NCBI RefSeq assembly: GCF_000725625.1
Contig: NZ_JOHS01000082.1
Coordinates: 1-19,627 of the forward strand
Direction: 5' to 3'
DNA: 19,627 nt
Source of the DNA: Streptomyces sp. NRRL F-6676
Lineage (GTDB): Bacteria; Actinomycetota; Actinomycetes; Streptomycetales; Streptomycetaceae
Part shown: one piece after another, positions 1 through 8,465 of the stretch
Layout: each line of letters begins with the position of its first letter
Numbering within the stretch: position 1 is the stretch's first letter
Position numbers and translations under genes: made by a program
The notes under the pieces: model-generated
Told to the model about the DNA's origin: nothing
What the model saw: the letters and a program-made list of their open reading frames with translations, nothing else
The model's database searches: none

Positions 1-2
1 CT

Positions 3-98
3 GAGGTGCTGGACCGGTACCTGCACCACCTGCGGACGACCCCTGCCCCGCCCTCGGAGAAGCCGCAGACAGCCCAGAACCTGACGAAGCACTACTAG
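3..98 (+). CDS. C-terminal end of an unidentified protein (partial)
   Basis: An open frame enters from the left edge and ends at TAG 96-98, giving about 31 residues that finish in NLTKHY. Nearly every codon ends in G or C, which fits a real Streptomyces gene rather than chance. The visible tail is hydrophilic, with a Pro/Ser-rich stretch, and carries no motif I can assign. About 136 bases separate it from the next gene, so it is probably a separate transcription unit. Function unknown. Confidence 0.5.
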   Translation, partial: EVLDRYLHHLRTTPAPPSEKPQTAQNLTKHY

Positions 99-180
99 GT
101 GCGCCCCAGCGACTCAGATCACCCCGCGTCCGGCTACATTGCGAAGCGAGATGGGGGTAGTCTCGGACGGACTGGATAAG

Positions 181-194
181 TTACCGCTTAGTAA
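181..194. promoter_or_regulatory. Possible operator dyad upstream of the Fe-S reductase
   Basis: TTAC at 181-184 and GTAA at 191-194 form a short dyad with a 6-nt spacer, in an AT-richer patch 41 nt before the ATG at 235. TetR-type regulators of fatty-acid genes use sites of this general form, but four matched bases per arm is weak evidence. No convincing -10/-35 pair was found between 99 and 234. Confidence 0.2.
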
Positions 195-234
195 TCTCGA
201 GCTCAGTGACGTCGAGGCCGCCCCAGGAGCCCCA

Positions 235-2523
235 ATGCAACTCGCCGCGATCATCGTGTCGCTGGTCCTGATCGTGGTCGGCGTGGCGCTGTTCGGCCGC
301 GCCCTCCTCCAGATCTACACCTTCATGCGGCTGGGCCAGCCCGTGCCGGCCGGGACCCGGACCGACGACCCCGCACGGCGCACGGTCACCGTGGTCAAGG
401 AGTTCCTCGGCCACACCCGGATGAACCGCTGGGGCGTCGTCGGCGCGGCGCACTGGTTCGTGGCGGTGGGCTTCTTCACGCTGCTGCTGACCATCGTCAA
501 CGCGATCGGGCAGCTCTTCCGGGCGGACTGGCTGCTGCCGGTGCTGGGCGACTGGGCCCCGTACAACGTCTTCGTCGAGTTCATCGGCACGATGACGGTG
601 CTGGGCATCCTGACGCTCATCGTGCTGCGCCAGCTCTCGCATCCGCGCAGGCCGGGCCGCAAGTCCCGGTTCGCGGGCTCCAACTTCGGCCAGGCGTACT
701 TCGTCGAGGCCGTCATCCTCGTCGTCGGCGTCTGCATCTTCATGCTGCACGCGCTGGAGGGCGCCCAGCACCACGTGGACGGCTACGAGGCCTCGTTCTT
801 CGTCTCGTACCCGGTGGTGTCCTGGCTGCGGGGCATGGACGTCTCGACGCTCCAGAACCTCACCTACTTCTTCGCCGGGCTGAAGATCGCCACCTCGTTC
901 ATCTGGATGATCGTGGTCGGCCTCAAGACCGATATGGGCATCGCCTGGCACCGCTTCCTGGCCTTCCCGAACATCTGGTTCAAGCGGGAGAGCGACGGCG
1001 GTACGGCGCTGGGCGCGCTCCAGCCGATGACCTCCGGCGGCAAGGCGATCGACTTCACCGACCCGGGCGAGGACGACGTTTTCGGCGTCTCCCAGGTCGA
1101 GCACTTCTCCTGGAAGGGCCTGCTGGACTTCTCCACCTGCACCGAGTGCGGCCGCTGCCAGTCGCAGTGCCCCGCGTGGAACACCGGCAAGCCGCTCTCC
1201 CCGAAGCTGCTGATCATGTCGCTGCGCGACCACGCGCACGCCAAGGCCCCCTACCTGCTGGCCGGCGGCGGCAAGACCGCGGAGGGCGAGGAGAAGGCGT
1301 CCGAGGAGCAGCTGGCCGACGTGCCCGCCGCGGCCCTCGCGGAGGCCGAGCGCCCGCTGATCGGCACCCTGGAAGAGAACGGGGTCATCGACCCCGACGT
1401 CCTGTGGTCCTGCACCACGTGCGGCGCCTGCGTCGAGCAGTGCCCCGTCGACATCGAGCACGTCGACCACATCGTCGACATGCGCCGCTACCAGGTGATG
1501 ATCGAGTCCGCGTTCCCCTCCGAGGCGGGCACGATGCTCAAGAACCTGGAGAAGAAGGGCAACCCCTGGGGCCTGGCCAAGAAGCAGCGCCTGGAGTGGA
1601 CCAAGGAGGTCGACTTCGAGATCCCGGTCGTCGGCCGCGACATCGAGGACCTCACCGAGGTCGAGTACCTGTACTGGGTCGGCTGCGCGGGCGCGCTCGA
1701 GGACCGCGCGAAGAAGACCACGAAGGCCTTCGCCGAACTCCTCCACATCGCGGGCGTCAAGTTCGCGATCATGGGCGGCGACGAGAAGTGCACCGGCGAC
1801 TCCGCCCGCCGCCTGGGCAACGAGCCCCTGTTCCAGGAGCTCGGCATGGAGAACGTCATGACGCTCAACGCGGCGTTCGGCGAGGAGATGGACGACGACG
1901 GCAAGGTCACGCCGGAGTCGAGGAAGCCGAAGTCGGCGAAGAAGATCGTCGCCACCTGCCCGCACTGCCTCAACACGATCGGCAACGAGTACCCGCAGCT
2001 CGGCGGCGACTACGAGGTCATCCACCACACGCAGCTGCTCCAGCACCTCGTCGACGAGGGCAAGCTCGTCCCCGTCACGCCGGTCGAGGGCCTGATCACC
2101 TACCACGACCCCTGCTACCTGGGCCGCCACAACAAGATCTACACGCCTCCGCGCGAGATCATCGCGGGCGTCCCCGGACTGCGCAACGAGGAGATGCACC
2201 GGCACAAGGAGCGCGGCTTCTGCTGCGGCGCCGGCGGCGCGCGGATGTGGATGGAGGAGCGCATCGGCAAGCGCATCAACAACGAGCGCGTCGACGAGGC
2301 GCTGTCCCTCGACCCCGACATCGTCTCCACGGCCTGCCCGTTCTGCCTGGTCATGCTGACCGACTCGGTCAACGGCAAGAAGAACGAAGGCCGGGCGAAG
2401 GAGTCCGTCCAGGTCGTCGACGTGGCCCAACTGCTCCTGACGTCCGTCAAGACGGAGGTGGACGAGCCCCCGACGGGCACGGGCGACGGCGCGAAGGCGC
2501 CGGAGCCCGAGCCGGTGAAATAA
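235..2523 (+). CDS. EtfD-like membrane iron-sulfur reductase (heterodisulfide-reductase family)
   Basis: A 762-residue protein with about five N-terminal membrane helices (near residues 2-26, 72-95, 110-133, 155-176, 208-230), resembling the gamma subunit of nitrate reductase. Two ferredoxin-type motifs follow, C302/C305/C308/C312 and C393/C396/C399/C403, each ending in CP. The C-terminal half has the CCG-domain pattern of heterodisulfide reductase subunit B: C484, C519, CPHC at 575-578, CCGAGG at 663 and CPFC at 701-704. This layout matches the actinobacterial EtfD group, which is known to pass electrons from electron-transfer flavoprotein, and hence fatty-acid beta-oxidation, to membrane quinone. 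That role is inferred. The ATG at 235 is chosen because AGGAG lies at 225-229 and the protein then begins directly with a helix; an in-frame TTG at 139 would add 32 unconvincing residues. A strong terminator follows, so it is probably transcribed alone. Confidence 0.88.
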   Translation: MQLAAIIVSLVLIVVGVALFGRALLQIYTFMRLGQPVPAGTRTDDPARRTVTVVKEFLGHTRMNRWGVVGAAHWFVAVGFFTLLLTIVNAIGQLFRADWLLPVLGDWAPYNVFVEFIGTMTVLGILTLIVLRQLSHPRRPGRKSRFAGSNFGQAYFVEAVILVVGVCIFMLHALEGAQHHVDGYEASFFVSYPVVSWLRGMDVSTLQNLTYFFAGLKIATSFIWMIVVGLKTDMGIAWHRFLAFPNIWFKRESDGGTALGALQPMTSGGKAIDFTDPGEDDVFGVSQVEHFSWKGLLDFSTCTECGRCQSQCPAWNTGKPLSPKLLIMSLRDHAHAKAPYLLAGGGKTAEGEEKASEEQLADVPAAALAEAERPLIGTLEENGVIDPDVLWSCTTCGACVEQCPVDIEHVDHIVDMRRYQVMIESAFPSEAGTMLKNLEKKGNPWGLAKKQRLEWTKEVDFEIPVVGRDIEDLTEVEYLYWVGCAGALEDRAKKTTKAFAELLHIAGVKFAIMGGDEKCTGDSARRLGNEPLFQELGMENVMTLNAAFGEEMDDDGKVTPESRKPKSAKKIVATCPHCLNTIGNEYPQLGGDYEVIHHTQLLQHLVDEGKLVPVTPVEGLITYHDPCYLGRHNKIYTPPREIIAGVPGLRNEEMHRHKERGFCCGAGGARMWMEERIGKRINNERVDEALSLDPDIVSTACPFCLVMLTDSVNGKKNEGRAKESVQVVDVAQLLLTSVKTEVDEPPTGTGDGAKAPEPEPVK

Positions 2524-2542
2524 CCGCTCGTCGACGCCGACA

Positions 2543-2584
2543 GGTCCCCGCGCCCCTTCCGGAGCGCGGGGACCCGCGTTTCTC
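2543..2584 (+). terminator. Hairpin terminator after the Fe-S reductase
   Basis: GGTCCCCGCGC (2543-2553) pairs perfectly with GCGCGGGGACC (2564-2574) across a 10-nt loop. A short T-run (TTTCT) begins a few bases later. It lies 20 nt after the stop codon. Confidence 0.8.
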
Positions 2585-2749
2585 CGGAATTTCTCCGAAC
2601 GTACGTACAACCCTCACACCCCCTCACCGGTCTCCTGATCGCCGAACCCCGGGTGACGCCGAGGACAACCTCAGGCGAACCCGGGCGATACGGCACCCCA
2701 TTCACGTGGGCGCCCGCGCGGGCGTCCCGCATGCACAGGAGACTTCCGC

Positions 2750-4201
2750 ATGCACAAGCGCCTCGGGCTCACCCTCGCGACGGCCACCGCGGCCGCGCTG
2801 ACGGGCGGTCTGCTCAGCCTCTCCACGGCCGCCACCGCGACCGCGGCCCCCGGCACCGCCACCACCGCGGACGCCGACTTCAACGGCGACGGCCTCGCCG
2901 ACGTCGCCACCACCGCCTCCCGCGCGTACGTGACCGGTCACAAGGCCGCCGGCGCGGTCACCGTCCTCTACGGCGGCGGCAAGCACACCACGATCAGCCA
3001 GAACACCGCCGGCGTCCCCGGCACCGCCGAGAAGGAGGACTACTTCGGCTCGGACCTCGCCTACGGCGACTTCGACGGCGACGGCTACGACGACCTCGCC
3101 GTCGGCGCCGGCGGCGAGGACGTCGGCAGCGACGTGGACGGCGGCACGGCCGTGATCCTCTGGGGCTCGGCCTCCGGCCTGCACGGCGGCACCACCGTCA
3201 AGGACCCCCGCCCCACCAAGCACGACTACTTCGGCGGCGTCCTGGAGGCCGCCGACCTCAACGGGGACGGCCGCACCGACCTCGCGCTCGGCACGGGCAC
3301 CTCCGCCACCGTCGACATCTACCGCGGCGGCTTCACCCGCGCCGGCGCCACCGGCGGCCACTACACACTCCTGCCGCCGATCGTCAGCGGCGACGGCGTC
3401 GGCCTGCGCAACCTGCACTCCGGTGACGTCAACGGCGACGGCGTCGAGGACCTGATCGTCAACGGCTACGAGAACGACTCCGAGGACGGCTACGACGCCA
3501 ACTACTGGTTCCCCGGCTCCTCCTCGGGCGTCCGCGCCTCCAGCTACCAGAAGCTGCCCGCCGGCTTCGTCACGGACGTCGGTGACACCGACGGCGACGG
3601 CTACGGCGACATCGTCTACGGCATCCACTGGGACAGCGGCATCGCGCACGCCCAGAAGGGCGGCGCCGTCCTGATCGGCCACGGCTCGGCGAACGGCCCC
3701 GCCGCCGGCGCGTTGCAGACCTTCGACCAGGACACCCAGGGCGTCCCCGGCGGCGGTGAGAGCGGCGACTCCTTCGGCGCCGAACTCGACCTCGGTGACG
3801 TCAACGGCGACGGCCACCTCGACCTGGTCGTCGGCTCCCCCGGCGAGAACCTCACCGGCGGCACGGACACCGGCGCGGTCACCATCCTGTACGGCGCCGC
3901 CGACGGCTCCGGCATCACCGGCACCGGCGCCAGGATGATCGACCAGGACACGCCCGGGGTCCCCAACTCCAACGAGGCGGGCGACTACTTCGGCTCCGAC
4001 GTCCACGTCGACGACCTCGACGGCGACGGTCTGGGCGACGTCGTCGTCGGCGCAAGCGGCGAGAACAGCGACAACGGCGCGGTCTACGCCCTGCGTTCGG
4101 GCAGCGACGGCTCCCTGAAGGCGTCGTCCGGCATCTACGTCTCCACCGTCGGCATCTCCGGCTCCGGCACCCCGCTCCTGGGCAACAACTTCGCGGACTG
4201 A
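2750..4201 (+). CDS. Secreted FG-GAP/VCBS beta-propeller protein, copy 1
   Basis: A 483-residue secreted protein. The start has HKR followed by a long Ala/Leu core and a likely signal-peptidase site near residue 32. The mature part carries seven Ca-binding DxDxDG-type loops starting near D43, D107, D169, D226, D279, D350 and D422, each followed by a (V/L/I)-rich strand and often a PGE/GEN turn. That is the FG-GAP/integrin-alpha repeat, so a seven-bladed propeller is expected. ATG 2750 is preceded by AGGAGA (2737-2742) at good spacing. The C-terminus ends GTPLLGNNFAD. The next gene has the same architecture and stretches of near-identical DNA in the signal peptide, so the two are tandem duplicates. 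Such proteins usually act outside the cell in ligand or matrix binding; no catalytic domain is visible and the ligand is unknown. Confidence 0.9.
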   Translation: MHKRLGLTLATATAAALTGGLLSLSTAATATAAPGTATTADADFNGDGLADVATTASRAYVTGHKAAGAVTVLYGGGKHTTISQNTAGVPGTAEKEDYFGSDLAYGDFDGDGYDDLAVGAGGEDVGSDVDGGTAVILWGSASGLHGGTTVKDPRPTKHDYFGGVLEAADLNGDGRTDLALGTGTSATVDIYRGGFTRAGATGGHYTLLPPIVSGDGVGLRNLHSGDVNGDGVEDLIVNGYENDSEDGYDANYWFPGSSSGVRASSYQKLPAGFVTDVGDTDGDGYGDIVYGIHWDSGIAHAQKGGAVLIGHGSANGPAAGALQTFDQDTQGVPGGGESGDSFGAELDLGDVNGDGHLDLVVGSPGENLTGGTDTGAVTILYGAADGSGITGTGARMIDQDTPGVPNSNEAGDYFGSDVHVDDLDGDGLGDVVVGASGENSDNGAVYALRSGSDGSLKASSGIYVSTVGISGSGTPLLGNNFAD

Positions 4202-4239
4202 CACCGGCGTCGAGCACCACATCCCATCCCACTGACGGA

Positions 4240-4258
4240 GGCGCCCCGCGCGGGCGCC
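4240..4258 (+). terminator. Intergenic hairpin between FG-GAP copies 1 and 2 (terminator or leader)
   Basis: GGCGCCC (4240-4246) pairs with GGGCGCC (4252-4258) around a 5-nt loop. There is no T-tract. A very similar sequence lies just before the ribosome binding site of copy 1 (2708-2728), so it may be a leader element copied along with the gene rather than a terminator. Confidence 0.45.
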
Positions 4259-4282
4259 CCCCGTGTGTCCAGGAGGACCCAC

Positions 4283-5758
4283 TTGCAGCAGCGCCTCAGA
4301 CTTGCCCTCGCCGCCGCCACCGCGGCCGCGCTGACGGGCGGTCTGCTCACGTTCACCGCCGCCACCGCCACGGCGGCCGACTCCACCACCGTGCCGCAGG
4401 CCGACTTCAACGGCGACGGCATCGGCGACGTCGCCTTCTCCGCCGCCGGCGCGTACGTCTCCGGCCTGAAGAACGCCGGACAGGTCGTCGTCCTGTACGG
4501 CACCTCCACCGGCGTCGGCACCGCCAAGCGGTCCGTGCTCAGCCAGAACAGCGCCGGTGTCCCCGGCGGCTCCGAGGCCGGCGACGCCTTCGGCTCCGAG
4601 ACCGCCTACGGCGACTTCAACCACGACGGCTACGACGACCTCGCCGTCGGCACCCCGCACGAGAAGGTCTCCGGCGACACCAACGGGGGCACCGTCGCCG
4701 TGCTGTGGGGCTCGGCCTCCGGAATCACCGGCAAGGGCGTCACCGTGCCCGACCCGGCCGCCTCCTCGCACGACCGGTGGGGCCAGTACCTGGCCGCGGG
4801 CGACTTCGACGGTGACGGCCGCGACGACCTCGCCGTCGCCAACTCCTCCAGCACCATCTACGTCTACAAGGGCGGCATCACCTCCGCCGGCGCCGCCGGC
4901 ACCGCCCGCTCCACCGTGAAGCCGCCCGTCCAGTCCGGCGGCGACACCGGCCCGCTCAACCTCACCGCCGGTGACGTCAACGGCGACAAGAAGACCGACC
5001 TCGTCGTGGACGGCTACGAGACCACCGGCGAGTACGGCTGGAACGCCAACTACTACCTGCCCGGCACCTCCAGCGGCCCGAGCACCGCCGCCGCGAAGAA
5101 GCTGCGCCCCGGCGTCATCACCGCGATCGGCGACGTCAACGGCGACGGGTACGGCGACATCGTCACCGGCGCCTACTGGGACAGCAAGACCTCCGACGGC
5201 GTCACGATCCCCGACTCCGCCGACGGCGGCCGCGCGGGCGTCACCTACGGCTCGGCCTCCGGCCCCGGCGGCACGGCGACGATCACCCAGAACACCGGCA
5301 ACGTCCCCGGCGGTTCGGAGAAGGGCGACGCCTTCGCCGCCGAACTGGACCTCGGCGACATCAACGGCGACGGCTACCAGGACCTGGTCGTCGGCGCCCC
5401 CGGCGAGGACCTGGGCGGCGTCACGGACGCCGGCGCGCTCACCGTCCTGTACGGCTCGGCGAGCGGCATCGACACCACGTCCGGCACGCAGTTCTTCGCG
5501 CAGTCCACGGCGGGCGTCCCGGGCAGCGACGAGAAGTACGACTCCCTCGGCGTCGACGTCAAGCTCGACGACGTCAACGGCGACGGCCGCGCCGACCTGG
5601 TCGCGAGCTCCTGGGAGAACGCGGGCAACGGCTCGCTCCTCTACCTCCCGTCCAACGGCACGAAGATCGTGACCTCCGGCGCCGGCTCGCTCTCCCCGAG
5701 CGCGCTCGGCGTGGCGACGACGGGCACGCCGAACCTCGGCGCCAACTTCGCCGACTGA
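4283..5758 (+). CDS. Secreted FG-GAP/VCBS beta-propeller protein, copy 2
   Basis: A 491-residue paralogue of the preceding gene. I place the start at TTG 4283 because a perfect AGGAGG lies at 4271-4276. The resulting start, MQQRLRLALA, aligns with MHKRLGLTLA of copy 1, whereas the upstream in-frame GTG at 4265 would put the Shine-Dalgarno inside the gene. A signal peptide with likely cleavage near residue 31-32 is followed by seven loops at about D41, D111, D174, D231, D284, D359 and D430. Loop 2 reads DFNHDG and loop 4 reads DVNGDKKTD, so the fourth blade has lost the canonical Gly. The protein ends GTPNLGANFAD, like copy 1. Likely an extracellular binding protein; ligand unknown. Confidence 0.9.
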   Translation: MQQRLRLALAAATAAALTGGLLTFTAATATAADSTTVPQADFNGDGIGDVAFSAAGAYVSGLKNAGQVVVLYGTSTGVGTAKRSVLSQNSAGVPGGSEAGDAFGSETAYGDFNHDGYDDLAVGTPHEKVSGDTNGGTVAVLWGSASGITGKGVTVPDPAASSHDRWGQYLAAGDFDGDGRDDLAVANSSSTIYVYKGGITSAGAAGTARSTVKPPVQSGGDTGPLNLTAGDVNGDKKTDLVVDGYETTGEYGWNANYYLPGTSSGPSTAAAKKLRPGVITAIGDVNGDGYGDIVTGAYWDSKTSDGVTIPDSADGGRAGVTYGSASGPGGTATITQNTGNVPGGSEKGDAFAAELDLGDINGDGYQDLVVGAPGEDLGGVTDAGALTVLYGSASGIDTTSGTQFFAQSTAGVPGSDEKYDSLGVDVKLDDVNGDGRADLVASSWENAGNGSLLYLPSNGTKIVTSGAGSLSPSALGVATTGTPNLGANFAD

Positions 5759-5777
5759 CGCACATGCCACTCCCACC

Positions 5778-5806
5778 GGGTCCGCGCACCCCGCGTGCGC
5801 GGACCC
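5778..5806 (+). terminator. Hairpin terminator after FG-GAP copy 2
   Basis: GGGTCCGCGCAC (5778-5789) pairs perfectly with GTGCGCGGACCC (5795-5806) around a 5-nt loop. No T-tract follows, which is common for Streptomyces. It lies 20 nt after one stop codon and 34 nt before the next start, so the three FG-GAP genes are probably separately controlled. Confidence 0.65.
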
Positions 5807-5840
5807 GGTCCCCGTCCACCCCTCCTCACCGGGAGCCCCC

Positions 5841-7199
5841 GTGCGCCGCACCCGCGCCCTCCTGCCGGCCCTCCCCCTGGTCGCCGGCCTGCTCACCCCG
5901 CTCCTCCTGACCGCCCCCGCCTCCGCCGCGCCCGCCGCGCACGGCGACGACTTCGACGGCGACGGCTACCGCGACTACGCCACCGCCTCGTACGAGAGCG
6001 ACGGCGGCGGCATCCGCGTCACCTTCGGCACCGCCACCGGACCCGGCACCCGGACCCAGTACATCGACCAGTCGAGCGCCGGGGTGCCCGGCGCCGACGA
6101 GGACGAGGACATGTTCGGCGAGATCCGCGCCGCCGCCGACCTCGACGGCGACGGCTACGGCGACCTCGTCGTGGCCGCCCGCGGCGAAGACGTGAGCGGC
6201 CGCAAGGACCAGGGCTCCGTGACCGTCCTCTGGGGCAGTGCCCGGGGCCTCAAGGGCGGCACCACGCTCCCCGACAAGGCGCCGAAGCAGTCGTACGGCT
6301 ACATGGGCGACGACCTGGCCACCGGCGACTTCAACGGCGACGGCAAGCAGGACCTGGCCGTCGTCAACGCCGGCAAGACCTACGTCTACCGCGGCCCGGT
6401 CACCCGCTCCGGCACCACCGGCTCCGTCACCACGCTGGACAGGACCGGCTTCGACTCCAGTCACCTGATCGCCGGGAAGGTCGACCGCGACTCCAAGACC
6501 GACCTCGTCATCGTCGGAGATGCCTTCTCCGGCAGCAGGCAGACCGCCGACGCCTGGTTCGTCAAGGGCGGCAAGACGCTCACCCCGGGCAAGTCCCTCC
6601 AGGTCAACTCCGGCGACGAGGGCGGCGGCGACGGCGTCATCGCCGACTTCGACAAGGACGGTTACGGAGACGTGGCCGTCGGCACCCCCGGCTGGTCCGG
6701 ATACAAGGGCCGCGTCACCCTCTGGTACGGCTCCTCCACCGGTCCCTCCTCCACCAGCGCCCGCATCACCCAGTCCACCAGCGGCGTCGCGGGCACCCCG
6801 GAGCACGACGACTCCTTCGGCGCGAGCGTGTCGGCGAGCGACGTGAACGGCGACGGCTACCAGGACCTGGCGGTCGGCGTCTACGGGGAGAAGGTCGGCG
6901 ACGCCGAGTACGCGGGCGGGGTCCACGTGCTGCGCGGCGGCGCCTCCGGCGTCACCGGCAAGAACTCCCAGTGGTTCGCCCGCAACAGCCCCGGCGTACC
7001 GGGCGCCCTGAAGAGCGACGACAGCTTCGGCTCCGCCGTCCGCCTGCGCGACACCGACGGCGACGGCCACGCCGACCTGTGGGTGGAGGGGATGTACGGC
7101 GGGCTGCGCCTGCCCGGTACGGCGTCCGGCATCACGACGACGGGTGCCACCCAGGTGGGCACCCCGGGCTTCGGCCTGGTGGACGGGTTCCTTCAGTAG
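5841..7199 (+). CDS. Secreted FG-GAP/VCBS beta-propeller protein, copy 3 (divergent)
   Basis: A 452-residue secreted protein. GTG 5841 is preceded by GGGAG (5831-5835). The start has RRTR followed by a Leu-rich core and a clear ASA cleavage site at residues 27-29. Repeat loops DFDGDGYRD (from D37), DLDGDGYGD, DFNGDGKQD, DFDKDGYGD, DVNGDGYQD and DTDGDGHAD are readable. The fourth position is degenerate (DRDSKTD), in the same blade that is weakened in copy 2. It shares the overall plan of its two upstream neighbours, but its signal peptide differs and it lacks their C-terminal NFAD ending (it ends VDGFLQ), so it is an older relative rather than a recent copy. Probable extracellular binding protein; no enzyme domain is seen. 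Confidence 0.88.
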   Translation: MRRTRALLPALPLVAGLLTPLLLTAPASAAPAAHGDDFDGDGYRDYATASYESDGGGIRVTFGTATGPGTRTQYIDQSSAGVPGADEDEDMFGEIRAAADLDGDGYGDLVVAARGEDVSGRKDQGSVTVLWGSARGLKGGTTLPDKAPKQSYGYMGDDLATGDFNGDGKQDLAVVNAGKTYVYRGPVTRSGTTGSVTTLDRTGFDSSHLIAGKVDRDSKTDLVIVGDAFSGSRQTADAWFVKGGKTLTPGKSLQVNSGDEGGGDGVIADFDKDGYGDVAVGTPGWSGYKGRVTLWYGSSTGPSSTSARITQSTSGVAGTPEHDDSFGASVSASDVNGDGYQDLAVGVYGEKVGDAEYAGGVHVLRGGASGVTGKNSQWFARNSPGVPGALKSDDSFGSAVRLRDTDGDGHADLWVEGMYGGLRLPGTASGITTTGATQVGTPGFGLVDGFLQ

Positions 7200-7228
7200 A
7201 GGGCGCCCTCCGGGGGCGGGCGGTGGGC

Positions 7229-7276
7229 GCGTACGGAACCCGTCGCGTACAGGACCCGTCGCGTACGGGACCCGTA
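7229..7276. repeat. Three tandem 16-bp repeats
   Basis: GCGTACGGAACCCGTC (7229-7244) is followed without gap by two near-copies (7245-7260, 7261-7276) differing at one or two positions. They lie between FG-GAP copy 3 and the Yip1-like gene. A related single copy, GCGTACGGGAACCCC, lies at 8396-8410 just after that gene. Confidence 0.8.
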
Positions 7277-7408
7277 GGGAGAAACCCCCACCTCCCGCCC
7301 CGGGGCCGCCGGTTGGTCCCCTACGGGATGTCACAGGTCGGACGCAAAGCCGCCCCGGGGAACCGGGGCCGGGCCCGCGGCGCGAGCGGACCAGGTACGT
7401 TCGAAGGC

Positions 7409-8386
7409 GTGGCTGGATTCAGGATCGGACGCGGCGGCCAGAACGGCCGCGCACCTCAGGCGCGAGGGCAGCAGGCCCCGTACGGACAGCAGGCGCAGGC
7501 GCCGCACGGCCCGAGCGGCGGCCCGGCCTACGGCTACCCGCAGGCCGGGGCGCCGCAGTACGGCCCCGGCCCCGGGCAGCGCCCGTACGGCGGCGGCCCG
7601 CGGCCGCCCTACGGCGCCGCCCCGCAGCAGTACGGCGGGGGCGGCCCGCAGCAGTACGGCGGCCCCGACCACGACGAGCCGGAGTACTTCGGCGACGACC
7701 CGCACGGCGGGTACGCCCAGGGTCCGGGCGCGGACCCGTACGCGGCGAACAACCCGGGTCACACCCAGACCTTCTCGCTCGGCGAGGACCACTACACCCA
7801 GGGCGACACCTACCGCGCGGGCCAGGCGCCGGCCCCGCCGGTCGGCCCCCGGCTGCACTGGAAGGACCTGCTGCGCGGCATCGTGATGTCGCCCGGCCAG
7901 ACCTTCCTGCGGATGCGTGACTACACGATGTGGGGCCCGGCCCTGGTCGTCACGTTCCTCTACGGTCTGCTCGCCGTGTTCGGCTTCGACAAGGCGCGCG
8001 ACGACGTGCTCCACGCCACGCTGTCGACCGCCGTGCCGCTCGTCCTGACGACGGCCGTGGCGATGGTGCTCAGCTCGTTCGTCCTGGGCGTCGTCACCCA
8101 CACCCTGGCCCGTCAGCTGGGCGGCGACGGGGCGTGGCAGCCGACGGTCGGCCTCTCCATGCTGATCATGTCCCTCACGGACGTGCCCCGTCTGGTGGTG
8201 GCGATGTTCGCGGGCGGCGACGCCTCGTTCGTGCAGATCCTGGGCTGGGTGACCTGGATCGCGGCCGGTGCGCTGCTCACCCTGATGGTCTCCCGCTCGC
8301 ACGACCTGGCGTGGCCGAGGGCGCTGGGCGCGTCGGCGATCCAGCTCGTGGCCATCCTGTCGATCGTCAAGCTCGGTACGTTCTGA
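7409..8386 (+). CDS. Yip1-family integral membrane protein with long disordered N-terminus
   Basis: A 325-residue protein. Residues 1-150 are low-complexity and rich in Gly, Pro, Gln and Tyr, with repeated PYG/QYGG units. From residue 150 a compact membrane domain begins (WKDLLRGIVMSPGQTF), with five predicted helices near 175-193, 208-230, 245-270, 275-294 and 306-322. The SPGQTF entry motif and five-helix plan fit the bacterial Yip1-like family, whose biochemical role is not established. I chose GTG 7409 (start MAGFRIGRG) over an in-frame ATG at 7328. No strong Shine-Dalgarno precedes it, but TACGTT at 7396-7401 is a possible -10 box that would give a leaderless transcript. A terminator closes the gene. 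Start uncertain, family fairly sure. Confidence 0.75.
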   Translation: MAGFRIGRGGQNGRAPQARGQQAPYGQQAQAPHGPSGGPAYGYPQAGAPQYGPGPGQRPYGGGPRPPYGAAPQQYGGGGPQQYGGPDHDEPEYFGDDPHGGYAQGPGADPYAANNPGHTQTFSLGEDHYTQGDTYRAGQAPAPPVGPRLHWKDLLRGIVMSPGQTFLRMRDYTMWGPALVVTFLYGLLAVFGFDKARDDVLHATLSTAVPLVLTTAVAMVLSSFVLGVVTHTLARQLGGDGAWQPTVGLSMLIMSLTDVPRLVVAMFAGGDASFVQILGWVTWIAAGALLTLMVSRSHDLAWPRALGASAIQLVAILSIVKLGTF

Positions 8387-8418
8387 GCGGAGCCCGCGTA
8401 CGGGAACCCCGCACACGG

Positions 8419-8452
8419 AAGGGGCCCCCGGCTTCGCGCCGGGGGCCCCTTT
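8419..8452 (+). terminator. Strong intrinsic terminator after the Yip1-like gene
   Basis: A 14-bp perfect stem, 8419-8432 (AAGGGGCCCCCGGC) with 8438-8451, has a 5-nt TTCGC loop and a T-run at the 3' base. It may work in both directions, because the minus-strand gene ending at 8466 faces it. Confidence 0.88.
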
Positions 8453-8465
8453 CACGTCCGCCTCG

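Noticed and set aside
139..170. TTGCGA/TAGTCT as a promoter for the Fe-S reductase
   Set aside because: The spacer is only 13 nt, too short for a sigma-70-type promoter.
181..2610. Very long minus-strand open frame antisense to the Fe-S reductase
   Set aside because: Repetitive Arg/Ala/Asp/Val composition with no domains; it mirrors the codon bias of the real plus-strand gene.
4265..4282. GTG start for FG-GAP copy 2
   Set aside because: It would place the AGGAGG ribosome site inside the gene; TTG 4283 aligns with copy 1.
2702..5896. 1064-codon minus-strand open frame across the FG-GAP genes
   Set aside because: Antisense of repeated Gly-Asp-Gly codons; the plus strand has signal peptides, ribosome sites and Ca-binding loops.
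5795..7408. Long N-terminal extension of the Yip1-like frame through FG-GAP copy 3
   Set aside because: The stretch is an Arg-rich out-of-frame reading of the propeller gene; the natural protein begins near 7409.
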